Shown in pieces: positions 54,869 through 64,000 of a stretch of 64,000 bases of DNA. Within the stretch, counting starts at the first letter, position 1. Each line of letters begins with the position of its first letter. The position numbers and the translations under genes are program-made. The stretch covers positions 515,924 to 579,923 of the forward strand of contig NZ_LILC01000002.1 of the NCBI RefSeq assembly GCF_001274935.1, given 5' to 3'. A model generated the notes under the pieces. That model ran no database searches. It saw nothing but the letters and a program-made list of their open reading frames with translations, and was not told the DNA's origin. The DNA comes from Priestia koreensis (GTDB lineage: Bacteria; Bacillota; Bacilli; Bacillales; Bacillaceae_H).

Positions 54869-55780
54869 ATGAAAAAAGTAACGATGAAAGATATCGCGCA
54901 GGAAGCGAAGGTTTCTGTCGCAACTGTAAGCTACATTATTAACAACGTAAAAAATCAAACGATTCCATTAGAAACACGAAATCGTGTGTTAGAGATCGCT
55001 CATCGTTTAAATTATGCACCGAATTTAGCTGCTCGTTCATTAGTCAAACAAAAGACGGGTCTTGTTGGTATTTTGTTGAATAGGACGCCAAACGAAATGG
55101 TGTGGAAACAGCTATATCATGCCCATTTTGTCAGTCAGTTAGAAAAACGATTAACAGAAGATGGTTATCATGTGCTGTTTTCAACGATTGATGAAAAAGC
55201 GCCTAATCACCATATTATTACGGAGCGAAAGCTTGATGGCGTATTTTTAATTGATGTGAAGGAGTCGAACTTCTATCGTATTTCCAATCAGTTCACGATG
55301 GTTCCTATTGTTTTAATTGATAGTTATATAGAGGATGAGCTATTTTTTAAAGTACTGCCAGATTTTGAACGTGCCGTGCAACGTGCCAAGCAATATATAA
55401 CGCGAGACTACGTAATCATCATGGAAGAGTTCCAAAACGAGCAAATTCTCCAGCGTGTAAAAGCGGCAAGCGGCATACCTGAGGAGCATATTCATGTTGC
55501 CAGATCAGAAGAAGATCTTGCTTATTTTCTAGAAAAAAACAAAGGGAAACAAGTGATTGTCTTTAATGAGTTTTTGGCAGCCGCTGTTAAAAATCAGCAC
55601 GTAAACGATAACATAATTTGTGTCTGTACAGCTGGATGCGACGAGCTAGTTCCACGTACAGTGGAAAAGGTTACGTTTAAGTTGTCTAAGGATGAAATAG
55701 CCTTTCATATCATGAAGCTATTATTAGATGAGGAAGACTGTTCTGATATGTTCAAATACAAGATGCAAGAAGCAGAGTAA
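54869..55780 (+). CDS. LacI-family transcriptional repressor
   Basis: A 303-residue regulator. The N-terminal DNA-binding part MKKVTMKDIAQEAKVSVATV ... YIINN and hinge LNYAPNLAARSLVKQKTG are typical of LacI/PurR. The effector domain is short for the family (usually 330-340 residues) and diverges after about 120; DSYIEDELFFKVLPDF is unusual. GAAGAGGTTATG lies before ATG 54869. Identical operators at its own promoter and ahead of the neopullulanase gene imply it represses both, probably induced by a maltodextrin or similar sugar. Confidence 0.87.
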   Translation: MKKVTMKDIAQEAKVSVATVSYIINNVKNQTIPLETRNRVLEIAHRLNYAPNLAARSLVKQKTGLVGILLNRTPNEMVWKQLYHAHFVSQLEKRLTEDGYHVLFSTIDEKAPNHHIITERKLDGVFLIDVKESNFYRISNQFTMVPIVLIDSYIEDELFFKVLPDFERAVQRAKQYITRDYVIIMEEFQNEQILQRVKAASGIPEEHIHVARSEEDLAYFLEKNKGKQVIVFNEFLAAAVKNQHVNDNIICVCTAGCDELVPRTVEKVTFKLSKDEIAFHIMKLLLDEEDCSDMFKYKMQEAE

Positions 55781-55803
55781 TTCTGCTTTCCTTTTTTCAC
55801 TTA

Positions 55804-57614
<1,811 letters not shown>

Positions 57615-57649
57615 TTCAATATAGGGTGGAGAAAGAGGGGAAATAAAAG

Positions 57650-58423
57650 ATGATTGAGACGTTTAAGGTGACGATTACACCTTTGCAAAGGGAGAGAACG
57701 GTGCGGGTCTATCTTCCACCAAGCTATCATTCTAGTGACAAAAGCTATCCTGTTTTGTACATGCACGACGGACAAAACTTATTCTTCGATGAAGAGGCAG
57801 GGTACGGAATGGCGTGGAAGATGGGTGAATTTTTGGATTCGTCCTCTTATGAACTCATTGTGGTAGGGATTGATTGTAATACGGAAAACGAAGGAAATAA
57901 GCGTTTGGACGAATATGGTCCTTGGGAAAACAAAGACATTGGAAAATTGATGAGAAATTTAGATGAGACGTTTGGTGGAGAAGGAAAGCAATACGTAGAG
58001 TATATCGTCAACGAGCTGAAGCCATTTATTGATGACAACTATCGTACCATTCCGAACGATACAGCGATGGCTGGAAGTTCTATGGGTGGATTAATTTCCA
58101 CTTACGCAGCTTTTCAATATCCGAATGTATTTAATCGTATTGCTTCTCTATCTTCTGCATATTGGTTTAACCAAAAGGAAATTGAAGAACTAGTCGCGCA
58201 AAGTGAACCAACGGTGATTCAAAAATTTTATTTAGATGTCGGGACCCAAGAAGCGTCTGGTGATGTTGATGCAGCAATGTACGTTGATTCAAGTGAACGC
58301 TTGTATAAGCTAATTAAGGGAAAAGTGATTGAGTGTAAGTTTGAAATTATAGAAGGTGCCGAGCATAACGAGATTGCTTGGAACAAGCGCCTTCCAGAGA
58401 TTTTTGCATTTTTATATGAATAA
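57650..58423 (+). CDS. Putative alpha/beta-hydrolase esterase (esterase D/Fes-like)
   Basis: A 257-residue cytosolic hydrolase with VRVYLPPSYH, YPVLYMHDGQNLF, the nucleophile elbow AGSSMGGL (S144) and a late His in EGAEHNEIAW. This is the Esterase_D/IroE-like fold, also seen in acetylxylan and sugar esterases. It starts 35 bases after the neopullulanase stop with GGAGAAAGAGGGG upstream, so the two are co-transcribed and likely under the LacI-type repressor. A role in removing acyl groups from sugars is inferred from this context. Confidence 0.82.
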   Translation: MIETFKVTITPLQRERTVRVYLPPSYHSSDKSYPVLYMHDGQNLFFDEEAGYGMAWKMGEFLDSSSYELIVVGIDCNTENEGNKRLDEYGPWENKDIGKLMRNLDETFGGEGKQYVEYIVNELKPFIDDNYRTIPNDTAMAGSSMGGLISTYAAFQYPNVFNRIASLSSAYWFNQKEIEELVAQSEPTVIQKFYLDVGTQEASGDVDAAMYVDSSERLYKLIKGKVIECKFEIIEGAEHNEIAWNKRLPEIFAFLYE

Positions 58424-58439
58424 TAACAAGTAGAGTTAC

Positions 58440-58493
58440 CTAGCCTCTCCATTCTCCGCGTTTGTGCGGAAAAGGGAGAGGCTTTTCGTTTTG
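58440..58493 (+). terminator. Terminator of the neopullulanase operon
   Basis: CTAGCCTCTCC pairs with GGGAGAGGC, with an inner CCGCG...CGG hairpin, followed by TTTTCGTTTTG. Confidence 0.75.
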
Positions 58494-58639
58494 TAAAAAA
58501 ATCTACGCTGAAAATCAACGGGGGTGTTAGTCATCAATTCCTTATATTTTAAACGTCAAGTAGGGGCTTGTATTGCAGCTATGCTAATGAGGAAGTTAAA
58601 GGGACACATAAAACGGTGAAAAAATCCTATTTGTGGATA

Positions 58640-58699
58640 TTGACTTCCAATTTTAAAGTTGGTATTATATCACTATACGATATATCGCATGTCGATATA
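58640..58699 (+). promoter_or_regulatory. Promoter and palindromic operator of the PadR gene
   Basis: TTGACT (58640-58645), 17 bases, TATTAT (58663-58668). Downstream TATATCG-CATGT-CGATATA (58681-58699) is a perfect 7-bp inverted repeat covering the expected start region, a likely autorepression site. Confidence 0.7.
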
Positions 58700-58719
58700 A
58701 AAGGCGGGAGAGAAGAGCA

Positions 58720-59061
58720 ATGAAAAAGAAACGAACGGTTGATGACCATCTTCCTTTGACGCACACAACGTACTACATTTTGCTCGCTCTGGGGTCTTCC
58801 CTTCACGGATACGGCATTATGCAAAAGGTAGAAGAAATGAGTAAGGGAACGGTAAGACTTGGACCTGGTACGCTTTACGGGGCCCTTAGTAAGCTAGAAA
58901 AGGATGGGTTGATCGTAAAAGTGGATGTTCAAGAGCGCAAGAAAAATTATCAGCTGACCGTTCTTGGAAATCGTGTTATCCAAGCAGAGTATGAGCGCCT
59001 GCATGAACTTGTAGAAAGAAGTAAGCCATACGTGGAGAAACTAGGGGAGGATTTGACATGA
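58720..59061 (+). CDS. PadR-family transcriptional regulator
   Basis: A 113-residue winged-helix repressor: LTHTTYYILLALGSSLHGYG, then LGPGTLYGALSKLEKDGLIV and the wing QERKKNYQLT, all typical of the short PadR-s2 type. AGGCGGGAG precedes ATG 58720. It overlaps the DUF2812 gene by four bases (ATGA), a frequent PadR partner. The inverted repeat just upstream suggests autoregulation; the inducer is unknown. Confidence 0.92.
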   Translation: MKKKRTVDDHLPLTHTTYYILLALGSSLHGYGIMQKVEEMSKGTVRLGPGTLYGALSKLEKDGLIVKVDVQERKKNYQLTVLGNRVIQAEYERLHELVERSKPYVEKLGEDLT

Positions 59062-59588
59062 AAAAAGAAAAGAGTTGTTTTCGCGTATTTTTTGCCTGGC
59101 AAGATGAGAAGGAAGAGCAGTGGTTAAATAGCATGGTTCAAAAAGGATGGTATTTTAAAGGATATCGTAAATTTCGATATCACTTTGAGCAGGGCGAACC
59201 AGCAGATGTGATCTATAAACTAGATTACAAAAGCACGTCGAATAAAGATCTAGAAGAGTACAAAGTAATTTTTAAAGAGGCGGGCTGGGAGCACGTCGAT
59301 TCTTTTTTAGGATGGCACGTTTTTAAAGGAAAAGCTGGAGAACGTTTTTCGGAAACGCTGTATTCTGATCGCGAGTCCAATGCTCAAAAATACAAAGGAT
59401 TATTGCTAACAACGGGATTAGCTTTTATGAGTGGATTATCAGTTGCAACTTCACTCGTTTTCAATGACAGTTTTCCTCATTCATCAGTAGGTAATTTTTT
59501 TAAAGGTTTCTATACGGCTCTTTTAATCCTACTTGGGGTATCACTTACATTGATTTATCGTAAATATCGTCGTCTGTTATCTCGTTAA
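59058..59588 (+). CDS. DUF2812 membrane protein, PadR partner
   Basis: A 176-residue protein with a soluble N-terminal DUF2812 domain (WQDEKEEQWLNSMVQKGWYF, IYKLDYKSTSNKDLEEYKVI, GWEHVDSFLGWHVF) and two C-terminal membrane helices (LLLTTGLAFMSGLSVATSLV, YTALLILLGVSLTLI). The DUF2812 family is regularly encoded with PadR regulators and may act as an anti-repressor or membrane-stress sensor; this is not established. Its start overlaps the PadR stop. Confidence 0.85.
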   Translation: MKKEKSCFRVFFAWQDEKEEQWLNSMVQKGWYFKGYRKFRYHFEQGEPADVIYKLDYKSTSNKDLEEYKVIFKEAGWEHVDSFLGWHVFKGKAGERFSETLYSDRESNAQKYKGLLLTTGLAFMSGLSVATSLVFNDSFPHSSVGNFFKGFYTALLILLGVSLTLIYRKYRRLLSR

Positions 59589-59631
59589 CAAAGCGCTGTC
59601 ACATACATAAAAAATGGATAAAAACACAACT

Positions 59632-59667
59632 GCTCACCAAATAATCATCATGAGGGTGAGTTTTTTG
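59632..59667 (+). terminator. Terminator after the PadR/DUF2812 operon
   Basis: CTCACC and GGTGAG pair with a loop containing ATCATCATGA, followed by TTTTTTG. Confidence 0.65.
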
Positions 59668-59777
59668 TAAAAATATTCAAAAAAACTGTTATAGATCATA
59701 AATTAATCATGTCTATTCTGTGACAGATACAGTATAATGGACATAGTCGAGCATCGACAGCGCTTTAAAAAACAAAA

Positions 59778-59791
59778 AGAAAGCGTTATCA
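59778..59791 (+). promoter_or_regulatory. cre site upstream of the GntP-family permease
   Basis: AGAAAGCGTTATCA matches the cre consensus TGWAANCGNTNWCA at 13 of 14 positions. A TATAAT at 59733-59738 lies upstream, so the site is downstream of the likely start, where CcpA would act as a roadblock. Confidence 0.6.
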
Positions 59792-59960
59792 AAAAATGTG
59801 GAGGGAGGTTTAATAAGCATAAGAGATATGTAGAATCATTCACGACCACCATTTTGTCACTAACCATCATGAAACGAGAATGACCCATACATAGTTTCTT
59901 CCTACATGTAAATTGAGACAACACTTCATGCTGTAACAATGAATTTGAGGGGGATATTAT

Positions 59961-61400
59961 ATGGATTTATTAATTATCATTCTGGCATTAGGTTTGCTGA
60001 TGTTAATCGCGTATCGTGGGTTTTCTGTGATCCTTTTTGCGCCGCTTTGCGCATTATTGGCCGTTATGCTAACAGAGCCAAGCTATGTACTACCGTTTTT
60101 CTCGAATATTTTTATGGAAAAAATGGTTGGATTTATTAAGAACTATTTCCCCGTTTTCTTATTAGGGGCCGTATTTGGTAAGCTAGTTGAAACATCTGGC
60201 GTTGCTGAATCCATTGCGAAGACGATTGTCCGCTTTGTTGGTGCAAAGAGAGCGATTTTAGCGATCGTTTTACTATGTGCCATCTTAACGTATAGCGGCG
60301 TAAGCTTATTCGTTGTTGCATTTGCTGCATATCCGTTTGCTGCTAATCTATTCCGCGAAGCAAACATCCCGAAACGTTTAATTCCAGGAACAATTGCTTT
60401 AGGAGCGGTTACATTTACGATGGACGCTCTGCCTGGAACACCACAAATTCAAAACGTTATTCCAACATCATTCTTTAAAACGGATATTTACGCAGCCCCT
60501 ATCTTAGGGATTATCGGCGCTATTTTTGTATTTACAATTGGCATGCTTTATTTGGAGCGTCAGCGTAAAAAAGCGCACGCGAAGGGCGAAGGTTATTTTG
60601 GTGTAGAGAGTGGAAATGCAGAGCTTGCGGCATCTGCTGAAACAGAAGCAGCACAAGCATCTCTTTCTACGTCACCACAGCCAAGTGCATTGCGCCAGTG
60701 GCTCGCTTTTGCACCGCTTATCCTCGTAGGGGTTTCGAACAAATTGTTCGTCATGTCCGTCGTCAAATGGTATCCAAACGGATTTGATTTTTCTAAAATT
60801 GGTTTAGAGTCATTTGGAGTTGTTGACTTAAATACGGTTGCAGGGATTTGGTCTGTAGAACTAGCCCTTTTAATCGGAATTATCGCCACTATGATTTACG
60901 GATGGAAGAACATTATGGTAAACTTCCAAACGGGTTTAAACGCAAGTATTGGAGGAGCTTTGTTAGCTACGATGAATACGGCGTCTGAATATGGATTTGG
61001 TGGAGTTATTGCTGCACTACCTGGTTTTAGCGTTGTACGTGACGGAATTTCTCATACGTTTACGAATCCACTCGTTAACGGAGCCGTTACGACAAACGTA
61101 TTAGCTGGTTTGACGGGTTCCGCATCCGGCGGGTTAGGAATCGCGTTAAGTGCGATGGGAGATAAATACGTAGAAGCTGCTCAAAAGTTTAATATTGATC
61201 CAGAAGTTATGCACAGGGTCATTGCTATGGCATCCGGTGGTATGGATACGCTTCCTCATAACGGAGCCGTAATCACACTCCTTGCTGTTACAGGCTTAAC
61301 ACATAAACAATCGTACAAAGATATTTTTGCGTTAACGATCATTAAAACGCTGGCATGTTTCTTCGTCATCTTATTCTATTCATTAACAGGACTTTACTAA
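59961..61400 (+). CDS. GntP-family permease
   Basis: A 479-residue permease with about 12 membrane segments: LLGAVFGKLVETSGVAESIA, YSGVSLFVVAFAAYPFA, FTMDALPGTPQIQNVIPTSF, and the C-terminal AMASGGMDTLPHNGAVITLL, typical of the GntP superfamily. It resembles B. subtilis YxjC more than GntP itself. Possible substrates are gluconate, beta-hydroxybutyrate or other hydroxy acids. A central Ala/Ser/Glu-rich cytoplasmic loop (about 215-245) is a linker. GAGGGGG lies before ATG 59961. A cre site suggests carbon catabolite repression. No metabolic partner gene is adjacent. Confidence 0.85.
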   Translation: MDLLIIILALGLLMLIAYRGFSVILFAPLCALLAVMLTEPSYVLPFFSNIFMEKMVGFIKNYFPVFLLGAVFGKLVETSGVAESIAKTIVRFVGAKRAILAIVLLCAILTYSGVSLFVVAFAAYPFAANLFREANIPKRLIPGTIALGAVTFTMDALPGTPQIQNVIPTSFFKTDIYAAPILGIIGAIFVFTIGMLYLERQRKKAHAKGEGYFGVESGNAELAASAETEAAQASLSTSPQPSALRQWLAFAPLILVGVSNKLFVMSVVKWYPNGFDFSKIGLESFGVVDLNTVAGIWSVELALLIGIIATMIYGWKNIMVNFQTGLNASIGGALLATMNTASEYGFGGVIAALPGFSVVRDGISHTFTNPLVNGAVTTNVLAGLTGSASGGLGIALSAMGDKYVEAAQKFNIDPEVMHRVIAMASGGMDTLPHNGAVITLLAVTGLTHKQSYKDIFALTIIKTLACFFVILFYSLTGLY

Positions 61401-61408
61401 ACCGATCA

Positions 61409-61446
61409 AAAAGAACACCTTTTCAGCAAAAGGTGTTCTTTTTATT
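61409..61446 (+). terminator. Terminator after the GntP-family gene
   Basis: AAAAAGAACACCTTTT-CAGC-AAAAGGTGTTCTTTTTATTT is a perfect long stem. Confidence 0.93.
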
Positions 61447-61534
61447 TGGTTGAAAATAAAAGTTAGAATATTCCTTATTATTAGGAGAAAAGGTTTATTT
61501 TTGGCTTGTATAAGCGAAAATAGACGAATTTTTT

Positions 61535-61563
61535 TTTACTAAGTTTTTTTAGTATTCTATAAT
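61535..61563 (+). promoter_or_regulatory. SigA promoter before the 148-residue protein gene
   Basis: TTTACT (61535-61540), 17 bases, TATAAT (61558-61563). The transcript would carry a leader of about 140 bases with hairpins CTTCATA-CATT-TATGAAG (near 61611) and GCCTTT...AAAGGC just before the ribosome site. Confidence 0.7.
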
Positions 61564-61710
61564 GTTTTTATGCGTTTTCTCTGTAGAATTTTTGGTGGGA
61601 ATTAAAAGGTACTTCATACATTTATGAAGCAATGCCGTAAGCGCTGAGCGTTTGTAGACAATGGAGGGGTTGTGGCCTTTATGTGTAAAAGGCGGTAAAG
61701 AGGTGAGAGA

Positions 61711-62157
61711 ATGTATTGTAAAAAAAATAAGAACGTATCATCGAGGGATTCAAACGACAATCTTCAGTCAAAAGAGTTGCATACATATAAAGATGAAATG
61801 ACTGAAACACACGCGAATGATCCACAGTGTGAGTGCTATGAGTTTCACTTTAAATTCTATCTCTCTGGAAAGAGCAAGGGATTGGTAATTAAGAAGCATT
61901 CTTATACGTTATTAAAAGATGAAAACGAAAAAATGATTCGAATGGCAAATGGCGTATCCTTAATTGGTAGGTTCGTGCTGACGAAGGAAGTACTTCAAGA
62001 CATCAATAAATATATTGCTTATTTAAACAATACGTATGCATTAGAAGTGCCGATGTTAGATGTGCGAACGATTAGACGTACCTTTGCAAGCATTACAAGC
62101 TTTCCGACGACCATGTCAAAGTCCATCACGAAAGTCTACACAAGGAAACGAGGATAA
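61711..62157 (+). CDS. Hypothetical 148-residue protein
   Basis: A charged, soluble protein, MYCKKNKNVSSRDSNDNLQS at the start and a basic C-terminus (SKSITKVYTRKRG). The middle CECYEFHFKFYLSGKSKGLV and LLKDENEKMIRMANGVSLIG look folded. I do not recognise the family. AAAGAGGTGAGAG lies before ATG 61711. The long leader with two hairpins suggests post-transcriptional control. A small terminator (ATGCGTT-AA-ACGCAT then T7) follows. Confidence 0.65.
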   Translation: MYCKKNKNVSSRDSNDNLQSKELHTYKDEMTETHANDPQCECYEFHFKFYLSGKSKGLVIKKHSYTLLKDENEKMIRMANGVSLIGRFVLTKEVLQDINKYIAYLNNTYALEVPMLDVRTIRRTFASITSFPTTMSKSITKVYTRKRG

Positions 62158-62178
62158 TGCGTTAAACGCATTTTTTTA
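62154..62178 (+). terminator. Terminator after the 148-residue protein gene
   Basis: AATGCGTT and AACGCATT pair, followed by TTTTTT. The stem is short. Confidence 0.65.
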
Positions 62179-62246
62179 TTGCGCTCTATTTTTACCATAA
62201 TGTACCTCTTTTTGATTTTTTTTCTTATGTAACTCTTGCTGAATTA

Positions 62247-62291
62247 ATAGAAGAGGAGCTATTTATCTTTTATAAATAGCTCCTCTTCTAT
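62247..62291. repeat. Perfect 20-bp hairpin, terminator-like
   Basis: ATAGAAGAGGAGCTATTTAT (62247-62266) and its exact reverse complement (62272-62291) flank a five-base loop. There is no T-run on the plus strand and only TTAATTC on the minus strand, so it is not a textbook terminator. It follows the end of the minus-strand gene at 62303. Confidence 0.9.
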
Positions 62292-62302
62292 CACCCTAAT
62301 AG

Positions 62303-62722
62303 TCATGATTTAAGATCCACAAAATGGTGGTTTGTAATAATGTTTTGTAGCTGTTCAGTCGTGATTTCAATAATGCCATCATCATATAACTGAATTAGTT
62401 GTTTTAATTTTTCTACACCGTTCGCATTGAGCACGCTGCTGTAAATGTCCGCAACGAGCTGTTGATCATCATGCTGATTTAACTCTTTAATAATGCTCGG
62501 TGGAAGCACATGTGAATTTTCCTTTATGAGTTTTAAATAGTAGTTAACTTGTTCTTGAGAGAGATAATAAAACTTGTGATCTCTAATCCCCTTTAGTTCC
62601 TTCTTTTGAATCAGTTCATTAATGCTGCGGCGAAGATTATCCGAATTTCTCGCTGTTTCTTTAATATTAAGCAATTTTAAGGCCTCAACCGCTACCTTAC
62701 TTGTCGAAATATAGTCATTCAT
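62303..62722 (-). CDS. Hypothetical 139-residue protein, possible DNA-binding N-terminus
   Basis: A soluble, helical protein, MNDYISTSKVAVEALKLLNI at the start, then LRRSINELIQKKELKGIRDH, which resembles a helix-turn-helix/recognition part of MerR- or excisionase-type folds, and a C-terminal LKQLIQLYDDGIIEITTEQL. The family is not recognised. A weak GAGG-type ribosome site precedes ATG 62722. It is followed by the 20-bp hairpin and faces the 148-residue gene. Confidence 0.55.
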   Translation of the reverse strand: MNDYISTSKVAVEALKLLNIKETARNSDNLRRSINELIQKKELKGIRDHKFYYLSQEQVNYYLKLIKENSHVLPPSIIKELNQHDDQQLVADIYSSVLNANGVEKLKQLIQLYDDGIIEITTEQLQNIITNHHFVDLKS

Positions 62723-62831
62723 AATAATTTTAAACTCCTCATACTAAAAATCAGTTTCTTAAATAAATCTTCTAGTCTATCATATAGCGTTCACGAGCGA
62801 GATGCTAGTAATTGTAAGAAGTTTGCTCTTT

Positions 62832-63902
62832 TTATGCTTGATAATGGCTAGTTACCACTTTTTGATGACGAACCTCATGATGATGTAACAAGTGCAAATC
62901 CTGGATTAAGTGATGAATAGAAAGAAACTCGTATAAAATGGCTGTCTCAGGTACTAATCGCTGCTCACCTGCTAGTGCATTTTCGCATTTCATATGTTCT
63001 AGCTCTAAAAACCATTGTCGCAGCTCGCTTATTTGACGATACGTGTCAGGCTGAATAGAAAATGAACGGCTATATAAGCTCTCTTTTAATTGTTGAATAA
63101 TGAACGTCAGAAACTTCATATGTTGATGGTCTAGTACAAGGTGGTGAGAAGGTAGGTAAACAACATTACCAATGTGGTAAAGAAGCTGACGAAGAATCAT
63201 TAATTTTTTATATTCATAATGAAAAGCGCGGATGTCCTTGCGAGCAATTCGGTGAAATCGCCATTCTTTTTTCTGGTAGGAGCAAAGCTTTTCCACATCT
63301 TCTAAGCGTCGTGAAAGTGTTTGAAAGGCTTGACGAATATCTTTGTCAAACGGTTGGTTACAAAGAAGCTCCATACTTCTTTTTGTTAATAGATCTGCTG
63401 ATTCATAAAAAAGCTGTTGGATTTTACTCGCGATCATTACTGAGTATTTTGGTGGTAATAACAGCACATTGACTAAGGAAGCGACAACTAAGCCGGTCGT
63501 CGTTGTTTCTAGACGTACGAAAAACGATGAAACATAATGCTGATGAACGGTTGCAATCATTAGTACACCTGTTAAGGTTGCAACAATCATTCCGTCGTTT
63601 AGCTTTAACTTATAGCAAGTAACAATTGTTAGAACGGCTACGAACGTATACGTGAAAACGCTATCGCCGAGCCAAAATGTAAATAACATGGCAATGGCTG
63701 TTCCGATCGCCGTAGCAGGAAAGCGAATAAACGCTTTTTTGATGGAGTCAATCGCGGTAGGTTCAATCGTCACAATCGCGGTGACAACAGCGAACATAGG
63801 GGACCAGTTCATGAGGTGGCAGATGAGGGCTGTTAAAAATACGGCAACTCCTGTTTTAATCGTTCTTCTTCCAGTAAACTGAAAAATGTTCATCGTACCC
63901 AT
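62832..63902 (-). CDS. Aromatic acid exporter-type FUSC membrane protein
   Basis: A 356-residue protein with five or six N-terminal helices (TGVAVFLTALICHLMNWSP, FAVVTAIVTIEPTAIDSIK, FPATAIGTAIAMLFTFWLG) and a long cytoplasmic helical C-terminus. The pattern is that of the ArAE_1/FUSC (DUF939) family, some members of which export aromatic acids. ATG 63902 is chosen since AAAGGAT is nine bases upstream; ATG 63893 (MNIFQFTG) is also possible. Substrate unknown. No operon partner is seen within the window. Confidence 0.82.
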   Translation of the reverse strand: MGTMNIFQFTGRRTIKTGVAVFLTALICHLMNWSPMFAVVTAIVTIEPTAIDSIKKAFIRFPATAIGTAIAMLFTFWLGDSVFTYTFVAVLTIVTCYKLKLNDGMIVATLTGVLMIATVHQHYVSSFFVRLETTTTGLVVASLVNVLLLPPKYSVMIASKIQQLFYESADLLTKRSMELLCNQPFDKDIRQAFQTLSRRLEDVEKLCSYQKKEWRFHRIARKDIRAFHYEYKKLMILRQLLYHIGNVVYLPSHHLVLDHQHMKFLTFIIQQLKESLYSRSFSIQPDTYRQISELRQWFLELEHMKCENALAGEQRLVPETAILYEFLSIHHLIQDLHLLHHHEVRHQKVVTSHYQA

Positions 63903-64000
63903 GATGCTCAAATCCTTTTTTGTGGTTTATTTCTATTATAACGCAGTTTTGCTCGTACTTAGGAAAAAATCCATAAGGTTATAAAAAAAGCCCTCTCTTT

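Overview
The window is a chromosomal segment from a spore-forming, low-to-moderate GC Bacillaceae. Gene order resembles the Bacillus subtilis asnS-dnaD-nth-ypoC / ponA-recU / yppC-G neighbourhood. The presence of kdp, RsbK-type genes and cotB/cotH is compatible with Priestia (the B. megaterium group) or a relative, but the genus is an inference. Nothing looks like a prophage, insertion sequence, CRISPR array, tRNA or rRNA.

Layout. 1-9.8 kb: end of asnS, dnaD, nth, ypoC, the convergent ponA-recU pair, then yppC, sspM, yppD-G and small spore-type genes. 10.3-12.8 kb: a two-gene quaternary-amine/ergothioneine-type ABC importer with fused permease and binding protein. 12.8-16.4 kb: a spore coat locus, with an Arg/Ser-repeat CotG-like protein divergent from the CotH kinase, followed by CotB and a CotB-like paralogue. 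16.5-19.1 kb: S-box-controlled metI-metC. 19-27.9 kb: a mixed stretch with a SIMPL protein, a sodium/proline symporter, HelD, a DUF817 membrane protein, a YhcN-type lipoprotein with a good SigG promoter, and a LexA-controlled Y-family polymerase with its YolD-like partner. 28.1-30.3 kb: TPP riboswitch, thiC and a small Cys-rich protein. 30.5-41.1 kb: yrzF-like kinase, bdbDC, ansB, a c-di-GMP riboswitch in front of a diguanylate cyclase, a CDF transporter and an acyl-CoA synthetase.

41.2-48.7 kb is the kdp potassium locus: a c-di-AMP (ydaO) riboswitch, a second structured leader, two tiny membrane ORFs, kdpA, kdpB, kdpC, and an unusual kdpD that holds two copies of the KdpD-Usp sensor module but no histidine kinase. 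49.0-53.9 kb resembles the B. cereus RsbK-RsbM-RsbY general-stress module (hybrid kinase, CheR-type methyltransferase, REC-PP2C phosphatase), although no sigB, rsbV or rsbW is in view.

54.0-64 kb: a HAD hydrolase, a LacI-type repressor whose gene and whose target operon (neopullulanase plus esterase) each carry the same 16-bp operator in mirrored orientation, a PadR/DUF2812 pair, a GntP-family permease with a cre site, two unknown small genes and an FUSC/aromatic-acid exporter-type protein.

A recurring theme is RNA- and second-messenger-based control: SAM, TPP, c-di-GMP and c-di-AMP riboswitches all occur within about 25 kb. The most unusual items are the tandem kinase-less KdpD, the extra kdp leader structure, the Arg/Ser-repeat coat protein beside its probable kinase, and a diguanylate cyclase under a c-di-GMP riboswitch.
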